From an uncultured Bacteroidia bacterium (lineage in GTDB: Bacteria; Bacteroidota; Bacteroidia; Bacteroidales; UBA932), in assembly GCA_902795785.1 (NCBI GenBank), contig CADBMK010000165.1, positions 1 to 17,964 on the forward strand: a stretch of 17,964 nucleotides of DNA, given 5' to 3'. The notes under the pieces are model-generated. The model did not search any database. It was not told the DNA's origin and saw nothing but the letters and a program-made list of their open reading frames with translations. Of this stretch, positions 8,761 to 15,149 are shown in pieces; within the stretch, counting starts at the first letter, position 1, and each line of letters starts with the position of its first letter. A program made the translations under genes and the position numbers.

Positions 8761-8770
8761 TGTATCTTTA
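8687..8770 (+). promoter_or_regulatory. Candidate promoter elements for the divergent regulator gene
   Basis: Two plus-strand candidates are seen. TATTTTTG at 8687-8694 matches TAnnTTTG exactly and would give a leader of about 75 bases. TATCTTTA at 8763-8770 is one base off and lies only four bases before the ATG at 8775, which would give a nearly leaderless transcript. Neither has a clear TTTG at -33. I cannot choose between them. Confidence 0.35.
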
Positions 8771-8774
8771 AGCC

Positions 8775-10286
8775 ATGAAAACAATAATTATCCCCGGAAT
8801 TCTACTGCTGTTACTCTTGCTTTCCTGCTCGAAAGAAGACCGCAAATACATAATAATGCTGGACGACACCCTTGAACGGAAGGAGGTATTTGACAATGAA
8901 TTCGAGCGCACGGCCGACTCTCTGAGACATCAGTACAGTACGGCCGCCACAGACAGCACCCGCTGGCAAGCAGCCTACCATCTGGAGAAGATATTCTTAT
9001 ACCACAACGTAGACTCCTGCCACAGATATGTAAAAAAGATGCTGTCTTTGCAGGAGCAGGACAGCTACCGGCAGAATGTGAGCGGCGCCTGCTACGCCAA
9101 CATCCTGTATAAGATGGACTCCCTCAACCGGGCCCGCATTGTTTTCGACCGGATAGACACCACCTGTCTTGACCCTGAAAGCTTCCGCATCTACAGCAGT
9201 GCAGGCTATCATATATACAGGCGTCTCTTGCAGGACGATGCCCGCTATGATGACGTTTGCGGGGTCATAATGAAAGACTGGTGGCAGAGGGACAGCACCA
9301 ATATCGAGTGCGCATACTACCATGCAGACCGCCAGAAGAAAGAGGGCGTGCCCGCAAAAGTGTTGAAGGACCTGCAGGCGTGCGTACTCACCAGCCCCTA
9401 CGACTCTGCCAAATCCTACTACTTCCAGGGCATGGAATACTTGGAAGCCGGGGTTCAGGACAAAGCCATGGAGCGATTCGCCCTGTCAGCCACTTACGAC
9501 CTTCGAACCTCCACCAAAGCCTACAATGCCCTGTATGAACTTGCGCGCATCCTTTTCCGCAGAGGAGAGATCCAACGGGCGGACCGATATATGCGCATGA
9601 CGCTGGATGACGCCAATTCGTCCAACTATGCACTTCGTTACAAAGACATTGTTGCATCCGAGTTCGAGATAATGAACGTGGTGCTGGAACAGGAACGAAA
9701 GCATAAGATTTACTTTGCTGCGGGCATTGTTGCCGTTTCCTTCATGCTACTGATAGCCATAGCCCTGCTGTGTCTTCTGGGCAAGTATTCCACCAGGCTC
9801 AGCATTTCGGGCAAACAGCTCAACGAAGCCTCCAAGATTAAAGACGGCTTCCTTGCAAATTACATGGAGAAGTGTGTGGACTACCTGAACAAGGTGGACG
9901 AGTATCGCTCATCCCTGCGCCACGCCGCCAAGCACGACGGTCCGGATGCCATCCTTGCCATGCTGCGCAAGCCGTCCTTCGCCGACGGTGAATTCAGCGA
10001 GCTGCTGGATTCTCTGGACTCAACCTTTCTGAGCATCTTCCCGGACTTCGTAAAAAAGGTCAACCTGCACATGCAAAAGGAGTATCAGTTGGAGCTCTCC
10101 CCAAAAGGAGGACTCACAAATGAACTCCGCATCCTGGCCTTCATCAAGATGGGCATTACCCAACGGCAAAAGATAGCCAAAATCCTTAACGTGTCCGTTG
10201 CCACGATCTACACCTACCACAGCCTGCTGCAGAAACACTCCCTTCACCCCGACAACAGCTTCGACGAAATAATCGCCACCCTGTAG
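8775..10286 (+). CDS. DUF6377-like membrane regulator: lipoprotein signal, TPR-like region, TM helix, C-terminal HTH
   Basis: The 503-residue product starts with a hydrophobic segment ending in LLSC (C18), a possible lipobox. Residues about 45-310 are helical and rich in Tyr, Asp and Arg with TPR-like spacing. A membrane helix lies at about 313-335 and a charged, probably coiled segment follows (about 340-380). The end, from ELRILAFIKMGITQRQKIAK through ILNVSVATIYTYHSLL (450-486), is a LuxR-like helix-turn-helix. This architecture matches Bacteroidota proteins annotated DUF6377, often found beside susCD pairs. I infer that the outer half senses a signal or partner and the cytoplasmic HTH controls the divergent susC operon. 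The start is fixed by the signal sequence. DNA binding is not demonstrated, and the family name is from memory of its C-terminal pattern. Confidence 0.75.
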   Translation: MKTIIIPGILLLLLLLSCSKEDRKYIIMLDDTLERKEVFDNEFERTADSLRHQYSTAATDSTRWQAAYHLEKIFLYHNVDSCHRYVKKMLSLQEQDSYRQNVSGACYANILYKMDSLNRARIVFDRIDTTCLDPESFRIYSSAGYHIYRRLLQDDARYDDVCGVIMKDWWQRDSTNIECAYYHADRQKKEGVPAKVLKDLQACVLTSPYDSAKSYYFQGMEYLEAGVQDKAMERFALSATYDLRTSTKAYNALYELARILFRRGEIQRADRYMRMTLDDANSSNYALRYKDIVASEFEIMNVVLEQERKHKIYFAAGIVAVSFMLLIAIALLCLLGKYSTRLSISGKQLNEASKIKDGFLANYMEKCVDYLNKVDEYRSSLRHAAKHDGPDAILAMLRKPSFADGEFSELLDSLDSTFLSIFPDFVKKVNLHMQKEYQLELSPKGGLTNELRILAFIKMGITQRQKIAKILNVSVATIYTYHSLLQKHSLHPDNSFDEIIATL

Positions 10287-10292
10287 CCTGCG

Positions 10293-10313
10293 GTGGGACA
10301 AGAACTTGCCCAC
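10293..10313 (+). other. Hairpin just after the regulator stop codon
   Basis: GTGGG, a bulged A, then CAAG pair with CTTG and CCCAC around an AA loop. It begins seven bases after the TAG at 10284-10286 and precedes the terminator at 10321-10353. It may stabilise the mRNA end or act with the terminator. Confidence 0.4.
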
Positions 10314-10320
10314 AGGGTAC

Positions 10321-10353
10321 AAAAAAAAGCATCGCAGAAGCGATGCCTTTTTT
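10321..10353. terminator. Bidirectional terminator between the regulator gene and tRNA-Leu
   Basis: GCATCGC (10329-10335), an AGAA loop and GCGATGC (10340-10346) form a perfect stem. It is flanked by eight A on the left and CTTTTTT on the right, so each strand has a stem followed by a T run. It can end the regulator transcript on plus and the tRNA-Leu (and any nagB read-through) transcript on minus. Confidence 0.88.
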
Positions 10354-10354
10354 G

Positions 10355-10439
10355 TGCCCGGAGCCGGGCTCGAACCGGCACGTCTTTAAGGGACATTGGA
10401 TTTTGAGTCCAACGCGTCTACCAATTCCGCCATTCGGGC
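10355..10439 (-). tRNA. tRNA-Leu, anticodon CAA
   Basis: The minus strand folds as a class II tRNA with a 5-bp anticodon stem TTGGA/TCCAA and loop CTCAAAA (anticodon CAA, reading UUG). It has a long variable arm containing a GTC/GAC stem, and a T arm GCCGG-TTCGAGC-CCGGC. The acceptor pairs GCCCGAA with TCCGGGC, with one A6-C67 mismatch, and the discriminator is A. CCA is not encoded. It starts 35 bases after the nagB stop and ends at the bidirectional terminator. Confidence 0.95.
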
Positions 10440-10444
10440 AAAGG

Positions 10445-10464
10445 CCTGGCTTGGTAGAGCCAGG
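10445..10464 (-). other. Hairpin between nagB and tRNA-Leu
   Basis: CCTGGCT (10445-10451) is complementary to AGCCAGG (10458-10464) around a six-base loop. On the minus strand it follows the nagB stop (10475-10477) and precedes the tRNA by five bases. It is followed only by CCTTTG, so a strong terminator is unlikely. It could mark the nagB mRNA 3' end or aid tRNA processing. Confidence 0.5.
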
Positions 10465-10474
10465 TTAGAGGAAA

Positions 10475-11266
10475 CTACTTCTCAGCCTCTTCGATGGCCT
10501 TGAAATACTTGTATGAGTTAACCTTGAGCTCACCGGCTGCCTCTTCGTCGATAACTACGACTCCGTTAGGGTGAAGCTGAAGTGCTGAAAGTGTTACATA
10601 GTGAGAAACAGGGCCCTCGATTGCAGCCTGGATAGCCTTAGCCTTCTTGCTGCTGAAGCCCTCGATGAGAACTTCCTTGGCGCTGCATACTGTAGCGACA
10701 CCTACTGACATAGCCTGAGCAGGAACCTTGTTAACGTCGTTGTCGAAGAAACGGCTGTTCACTACCCTTGTGTCATAAGTAAGAGTCATGACGCGTGTAC
10801 GTGAGTTGAGTGAAGAGAATGGCTCGTTGAAAGCGAGGTGACCGTCTTCGCCGACACCGCCGAGGAAGAGATCGATTCCACCGGCCTCTACGATCTTCTT
10901 CTCATACTCTTCGCACTCCTTCTTAAGGTCAGGAGCGTTTCCGTCGAGAAGGTGAACGTTCTTTCTGTCGATGTCAATGTGATTGAAGAGATACTTGTCC
11001 ATGAAAGAGTGGTAGCTCTCCGGATGCTCAACAGGAAGGGCAACATACTCATCCATGTTGAAAGTAATGACGTTCTTGAAAGAGATTTCGCCAGCCTTGC
11101 ACATTCTTACGAGCTCATTGTAAGTCTCGATTGGAGTTGAACCTGTTGCAAGACCAAGCACGAATGGCTCAGATGTCTTGGCTGCCTTTGCCTTGATGGC
11201 ATCAGCAATATGGTGGGCTGCCCATATGGAAGCTTCCGCCTTTGTGTCTCTGATGATAACTTTCAT
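10475..11266 (-). CDS. nagB: Glucosamine-6-phosphate deaminase
   Basis: The 263-residue cytoplasmic enzyme converts glucosamine-6-phosphate to fructose-6-phosphate and ammonia, feeding amino sugars into glycolysis. The phosphate-binding loop GLATGSTP is at 38-45. Catalytic residues fall at the same numbers as in the E. coli enzyme: D72 (NMDEY), D141 and H143 (GVGEDGH) and E148 (FNEP). Most of the E. coli allosteric GlcNAc-6-P site is retained (S151, R158, Y254), but position 160, Lys in E. coli, is Met here, so allosteric activation may differ. The length is close to the E. coli protein (266). It is divergent from nagA across 89 bases and is followed by tRNA-Leu. Control through a shared nag promoter region is likely. 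Confidence 0.97.
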   Translation of the reverse strand: MKVIIRDTKAEASIWAAHHIADAIKAKAAKTSEPFVLGLATGSTPIETYNELVRMCKAGEISFKNVITFNMDEYVALPVEHPESYHSFMDKYLFNHIDIDRKNVHLLDGNAPDLKKECEEYEKKIVEAGGIDLFLGGVGEDGHLAFNEPFSSLNSRTRVMTLTYDTRVVNSRFFDNDVNKVPAQAMSVGVATVCSAKEVLIEGFSSKKAKAIQAAIEGPVSHYVTLSALQLHPNGVVVIDEEAAGELKVNSYKYFKAIEEAEK

Positions 11267-11278
11267 AATAAATTCTTT

Positions 11279-11292
11279 CTTTATTTATAAAG
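11279..11292. promoter_or_regulatory. Possible operator palindrome in the nagB leader
   Basis: CTTTAT and ATAAAG are exact inverted arms separated by TT. The site overlaps the expected nagB transcription start, so a repressor bound here could block nagB. The region is very AT-rich and arms of this size could occur by chance. It lacks the central CG typical of LacI-family operators. Confidence 0.25.
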
Positions 11293-11297
11293 GAGTA

Positions 11298-11305
11298 CAA
11301 AAGTA
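11298..11305 (-). promoter_or_regulatory. Likely -7 element of the nagB promoter
   Basis: The minus strand reads TACTTTTG, an exact TAnnTTTG match, 31 bases before the nagB ATG. The expected leader is about 25 bases. No clear TTTG is seen at -33. Confidence 0.5.
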
Positions 11306-11327
11306 ATATATTATTTTGATTATTTAT

Positions 11328-11335
11328 TATTTTTG
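11328..11335 (+). promoter_or_regulatory. Likely -7 element of the nagA promoter
   Basis: TATTTTTG matches TAnnTTTG exactly, 20 bases before the nagA ATG at 11356, giving a leader of about 15 bases with no Shine-Dalgarno. It lies only 22 bases from the divergent nagB -7 element, so the two promoters overlap and probably interact. Confidence 0.5.
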
Positions 11336-11355
11336 CAGCTCCAACACAAACTTAT

Positions 11356-12525
11356 ATGAGTAGCGAGACAATAAAGATCGTTGGTGGCGAGGTTTACACC
11401 CCTTCCGGTGTACTTAAAAATGCCACGGTTGTTGTGAAGGACGGCAAGATCGCCGAGATTTCTACCGGCTCTGTCGAAATTCCAAATTCCCAAATTATCA
11501 ATGCTAAAGGCTTGAGAGTAGTCCCGGGCGGTATCGAGATGCACATCCACGGTGGTGGAGGCCGAGATTATATGGAAGGCAAGGAAGACGCTTTCCGCAC
11601 CGCTATGGCTGCACATATGCAGCACGGAACCACCTCACTCTACCCTACCCTGTCCTCATCATCCGTTCCTATGATTCAGGCGGCTGTTGAAGTTGCCGAG
11701 AAACTCATGAAGGAACCTGGATCACCGATGCTTGGACTTCATCTTGAAGGACCTTATTTCAATCCTGCAAAGGCTGGTGCCCAGATGCCGGAGTTCATTA
11801 CCCCGCCTATCAAGAAGGATTATGAAATGATCCTGGACAACACAAACACAATCAAACGCTGGGACGAAGCTCCTGAACTCCCCGGCACGGCAGAATTCGG
11901 ACAGTGCTGCGTTAAGCACGGAGTCCTTCCTGCGATTGCCCACACAAAGGCTGAATGGCCTGACGTGAAACTCGCATGGGACAACGGATTCAGGCTTGCC
12001 ACACATTTCTACAACGCAATGACAGGTTTCCACAACGTCCGTGAATTCAAGCACGAAGGAACCGTTGAGAGCGTTTACGCAATTGAGGATATGTGCGTCG
12101 AGATGATTGCCGACGGAATTCACGTTCCTCCGACAATCCTGCGTATGATTTATCAGATCAAGGGTGTGGAAAGGACTGCGCTTATCACAGATGCGCTTGC
12201 CGTTTCCTGCTCAGACAGCACGGTTGCATTCGACCCACGCGTCATCATCGAGGATGGCGTATGCAAACTCTCCGACCGCTCAGCGCTCGCCGGAAGTATC
12301 GCAACAATGGACAGGCTCATCAAGACCTGCGTTGAAAAGGCAGGAATTCCTTTCAGCGACGCCGTCAGAATGTCATCCGAGACACCTGCAAGAATCATGG
12401 GCATCCTTGACAGAAAGGGAACCCTCGAGAAAGGCAAGGACGCGGACATCGTATTCTATGACGAAAATGTAAATCTCAAATTCGTCATGGCATACGGCAA
12501 GATCATCAGAAACGATCTTCAGTAG
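11356..12525 (+). CDS. nagA: N-acetylglucosamine-6-phosphate deacetylase
   Basis: The 389-residue amidohydrolase removes the acetyl group from GlcNAc-6-phosphate, giving glucosamine-6-phosphate for NagB and acetate. Visible motifs of the TIM-barrel metallo-hydrolase are H63-x-H65 in EMHIHGGGG, E131 in LHLEGP, H196 in AIAHTKAEW, H217 in THFYNAM, H256 in ADGIH and the catalytic D279 in LITDA. The C-terminal strand region (KGTLEKGKDADIVFYDE) returns to the small beta domain, as usual. The length is typical. It is divergent from nagB, and its stop is two bases from the stop of the convergent lacI-family gene, with no terminator between. Unlike the common nagBA operon layout, the two enzymes are on opposite strands here. 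Confidence 0.96.
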   Translation: MSSETIKIVGGEVYTPSGVLKNATVVVKDGKIAEISTGSVEIPNSQIINAKGLRVVPGGIEMHIHGGGGRDYMEGKEDAFRTAMAAHMQHGTTSLYPTLSSSSVPMIQAAVEVAEKLMKEPGSPMLGLHLEGPYFNPAKAGAQMPEFITPPIKKDYEMILDNTNTIKRWDEAPELPGTAEFGQCCVKHGVLPAIAHTKAEWPDVKLAWDNGFRLATHFYNAMTGFHNVREFKHEGTVESVYAIEDMCVEMIADGIHVPPTILRMIYQIKGVERTALITDALAVSCSDSTVAFDPRVIIEDGVCKLSDRSALAGSIATMDRLIKTCVEKAGIPFSDAVRMSSETPARIMGILDRKGTLEKGKDADIVFYDENVNLKFVMAYGKIIRNDLQ

Positions 12526-12527
12526 AT

Positions 12528-13541
12528 TTATTTAATGAATTCAGTTTTAAGGAGGATGTTCTTCTCTTCAGGAGGGACATCCTCCTTTAGCATTTTCTGG
12601 AAGAGATTGAATGCGCGGAGAGCAATCTCACCGAGAGGCTGCACGATATGAGGAATCGGCGGCACTGAGAGATTGTAGACATCACTCTCGTCGAAGCAGA
12701 CACAGTCAACGTCCTTATTAAAACGCATATCAAGGGCCTGCATTGCAGAGAAAGCAAGTATGGCCATGCGCTTTGAAGGGAAGATAAAGGCTTCCACTCC
12801 TCTTTCCTTGGCCTCCTTCATAACCTCATAAACCTCCGCCTCTACATTTACCGAAGACGACGAAAGCCTGTGAACCCTGATATTTTCCTCAAGGCCGGCA
12901 TCTTTCATGGCTTCCTCATAACCGGCAACACGGTCAACGAGGCTCTGGATGTCAAGGGAATAAGACAGCATCTCTATCTTCCTGCTGCCGTTCTTGATAA
13001 GATACTCGGCTGCCTGACGTCCGGAATGGACATTGTCCACAAGTACGCGGCCAAAGGAATCTCCAGGGACGTCACGGTCTATAAGGACGGTTGGAATGTT
13101 GTAGAACTGCATCCTCTCAAGGATTGGCTCGCTTCCAGGGCAGGGCGCCACGATCAGGCCTTCCACATTATACCCGATCATAGCATCCACAAGCTGGCTG
13201 AACTTTGGAGCGCTTTCATCAGAAGAGGCGAAGATAACGGTATAGCCGGCCTTGTATGCGATGTTCTCTATGTTCCTGCACATCTCGGCAAAGAACGGGC
13301 TGGCGATATCCGTAATGATGACAGCCAGGGTATGGGACCTTCCGCTTCTGAGTGACGCAGCCGCATTGTTACGCTTGTAACCGAGTTTCTGGGCCACGGC
13401 AAGGACTCTGGCAGCCGTATTGACATTGACCGGGCAGTCAAGTTTTCCGTCTTCGCCCACCTTGGCGTTCAACACAAAAGATACCAGGGTGACTGATACC
13501 CCGGCTTCCTTGGCGACATCCCTGATTGTAATCTTCTTCAT
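12528..13541 (-). CDS. LacI/GalR-family transcriptional regulator
   Basis: The 337-residue protein has an N-terminal LacI helix-turn-helix (TIRDVAKEAGVSVTLVSFVL, 5-24), a hinge-like AAASLRSGRS (60-69) and a periplasmic-binding-protein-like sensor domain from about 72 to the end (LAVIITDIASPFFAEM, VEGLIVAPCPGSEP, VLIDRD, CVCFDE). Between the HTH and the third helix the segment AKVGEDGKLDCPVNVNT is about seven residues longer than in LacI or PurR. The location next to nagA suggests control of amino-sugar genes, with an amino-sugar phosphate or related sugar as effector. That is inference, and I found no clear CG-centred operator between nagB and nagA. It converges with nagA and starts just downstream of the ribosomal operon terminator. 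Confidence 0.92.
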   Translation of the reverse strand: MKKITIRDVAKEAGVSVTLVSFVLNAKVGEDGKLDCPVNVNTAARVLAVAQKLGYKRNNAAASLRSGRSHTLAVIITDIASPFFAEMCRNIENIAYKAGYTVIFASSDESAPKFSQLVDAMIGYNVEGLIVAPCPGSEPILERMQFYNIPTVLIDRDVPGDSFGRVLVDNVHSGRQAAEYLIKNGSRKIEMLSYSLDIQSLVDRVAGYEEAMKDAGLEENIRVHRLSSSSVNVEAEVYEVMKEAKERGVEAFIFPSKRMAILAFSAMQALDMRFNKDVDCVCFDESDVYNLSVPPIPHIVQPLGEIALRAFNLFQKMLKEDVPPEEKNILLKTEFIK

Positions 13542-13562
13542 CCCCTTTTGAATTTAGATTAA

Positions 13563-13570
13563 CAAATATA
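13563..13570 (-). promoter_or_regulatory. Likely -7 element of the lacI-family gene promoter
   Basis: The minus strand reads TATATTTG, an exact TAnnTTTG match, 21 bases before the ATG at 13541, predicting a leader of about 15 bases. The T-tract of the ribosomal operon terminator falls in the -20 to -33 region, so promoter and terminator are almost merged. Confidence 0.55.
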
Positions 13571-13578
13571 CTAAATAT

Positions 13579-13616
13579 AAAAAAAAGAATAGGCCTCCCT
13601 TTTCAGGGAAGCCTAT
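13579..13616 (-). terminator. Terminator of the ribosomal protein (alpha) operon
   Basis: On the minus strand ATAGGCTTCCCT and AGGGAGGCCTAT form a 12-bp stem with one G-T wobble around a GAAA loop. A short spacer and eight T follow. It begins 20 bases after the rplQ stop (13636-13638). Confidence 0.93.
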
Positions 13617-13635
13617 CCGTATATCAAAGTAAAAA

Positions 13636-14115
13636 TTACTCTGCCTTTGGAGCCTCTTCAGCTGGAGCCTCGGCCTTAGGAGCCTCAGCCTTCTTTGCAC
13701 GGCTACGACGGGTTGTCTTCTTAGCCTCCTTCTTTGTAGAAGAAGCGAGAGCAGCCTCGTTGAAGTCTACAAGCTCGATGAGTGCCATCTCAGCTGCATC
13801 ACCCTGACGGAAACCAACGTGAAGAACACGGGTATATCCGCCTGGACGGTCTGCAACCTTAGGAGCAACTGTGCGGAAAAGTTCTGCAACAGCGTTCTTG
13901 TCCTTGAGGTAGCTGAATACAACACGACGAGAGTGTGTAGAGTCATCCTTGCTCTTAGTGATAAGAGGTTCAACGTAAGACTTGAGAGCCTTAGCCTTGG
14001 CAACTGTTGTGGTGATTCTCTTGTGGAGGATCAATGAAGAAGCCAAATTGGCGAGGAGGGCCTTGCGGTGTCCGCTCTTGCGACCAAGATGATTTACTGA
14101 TTTATTGTGCCTCAT
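13636..14115 (-). CDS. rplQ: 50S ribosomal protein L17
   Basis: The 159-residue large-subunit protein has the L17 signature start MRHNKSVNHLGRKSGHRKAL and the core SLILHKRITTTVAKAKALK (28-46) and GGYTRVLHVGFRQGDAAEMA (92-111). It carries a C-terminal tail of about 35 residues rich in Lys, Ala, Glu and Pro, with repeated KAEAP-like units, absent from the 127-residue E. coli protein but common in Bacteroidota. It is the last gene of the operon, two bases after rpoA. Confidence 0.97.
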   Translation of the reverse strand: MRHNKSVNHLGRKSGHRKALLANLASSLILHKRITTTVAKAKALKSYVEPLITKSKDDSTHSRRVVFSYLKDKNAVAELFRTVAPKVADRPGGYTRVLHVGFRQGDAAEMALIELVDFNEAALASSTKKEAKKTTRRSRAKKAEAPKAEAPAEEAPKAE

Positions 14116-14117
14116 AA

Positions 14118-15125
14118 TTAATCGTTCTTTTTCTTAGGTTCAATATTATACTTAGACACATCCATTCCGAAAGACAGCTTCATCTTGTCAACGAGGATGT
14201 CAATTTCGTTCAGACTCTTTTTACCGAAATTCCTGAACTTCATGAGTTCTGTCCTAGAGTATGAAACGAGGTCTGCGAATGTGTCAATGTCTGCCGCCTT
14301 AAGACAGTTGTAAGCTCTGACTGAGAGACCCATGTCAGAAAGCTTGGTGAGAAGGAGGTGTCTCATTCTGAGTGACTCTTCATCGAGTTCCTTTGAATCA
14401 GACTCGATTGAGGACTCAATTGACATCTTCTTGTCATCTGTAAACAGCTTGAAGTGGTAGATAAGGATGTTTGCAGCATCCTGGAGAGCTGCATCAGGAG
14501 AAATTGAACCATCGGTCTCAATCTCGAGATTCAGCTTTTCGTAGTCGGTCTTCTGCTCTACGCGCCAGTTCTCCACTGTCCAGTTCACCTTTCTGATAGG
14601 AGTATAGATAGCATCTACCGGAATGGTTCCGATAGGTGTGTTCTCGTCCCTGAGTTCCTCTGCCGGAACGAAACCGCGACCCTTTGTGATAGTGATTGCG
14701 ATCTCGAGCTTGACTGATGGCTCAAGAGAACAGATGTGCTGTTCAGGGTTCAACACCTGGAAAGAAGACAATCCCTTTGAGATATCCTCCGCGGTAAACT
14801 CCTGCTTGCCGGTGATAACTATGTTTGCTACCTCAGAGTCAACAGACTCAACCATTCTCTTGAAACGAACCTGCTTGAGGTTGAGAATGATGTCCTGCAT
14901 ACCCTCGATCACGCCCGGGATAGTTGCGAACTCCTGGTCCACACCCGAGATCTTGATCTGACTGATAGCAAAACCCTCCAGAGAGGCCAGAAGAATCCTG
15001 CGAAGTGCGTTACCGATCGTCTGTCCGTATCCAGGCTCAAGTGGCCTGAATTCAAAACGGCCGAGGGTGTCAGTGCCTTCGAGCATTATGACCTTGTCCG
15101 GTTTCTGAAATGCTAAGATTGCCAT
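14118..15125 (-). CDS. rpoA: DNA-directed RNA polymerase subunit alpha
   Basis: This 335-residue subunit dimerises to nucleate RNA polymerase and contacts upstream DNA and activators through its C-terminal domain. The N-terminal assembly domain shows RFEFRPLEPGYGQTIGNALR (23-42), RRILLASLEG and the GMQDIILNLK region. The C-terminal domain (about 255-325) keeps the helix-hairpin-helix DNA-binding residues in LSVRAYNCLKAADIDTF and FRNFGKKSLNEI, which align with R265, N268, C269, G296 and K298 of E. coli. The length is typical. It sits between rpsD and rplQ, as usual in the alpha operon. Confidence 0.98.
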   Translation of the reverse strand: MAILAFQKPDKVIMLEGTDTLGRFEFRPLEPGYGQTIGNALRRILLASLEGFAISQIKISGVDQEFATIPGVIEGMQDIILNLKQVRFKRMVESVDSEVANIVITGKQEFTAEDISKGLSSFQVLNPEQHICSLEPSVKLEIAITITKGRGFVPAEELRDENTPIGTIPVDAIYTPIRKVNWTVENWRVEQKTDYEKLNLEIETDGSISPDAALQDAANILIYHFKLFTDDKKMSIESSIESDSKELDEESLRMRHLLLTKLSDMGLSVRAYNCLKAADIDTFADLVSYSRTELMKFRNFGKKSLNEIDILVDKMKLSFGMDVSKYNIEPKKKND

Positions 15126-15149
15126 AATAATACTTTTAGGTGTTATTTA

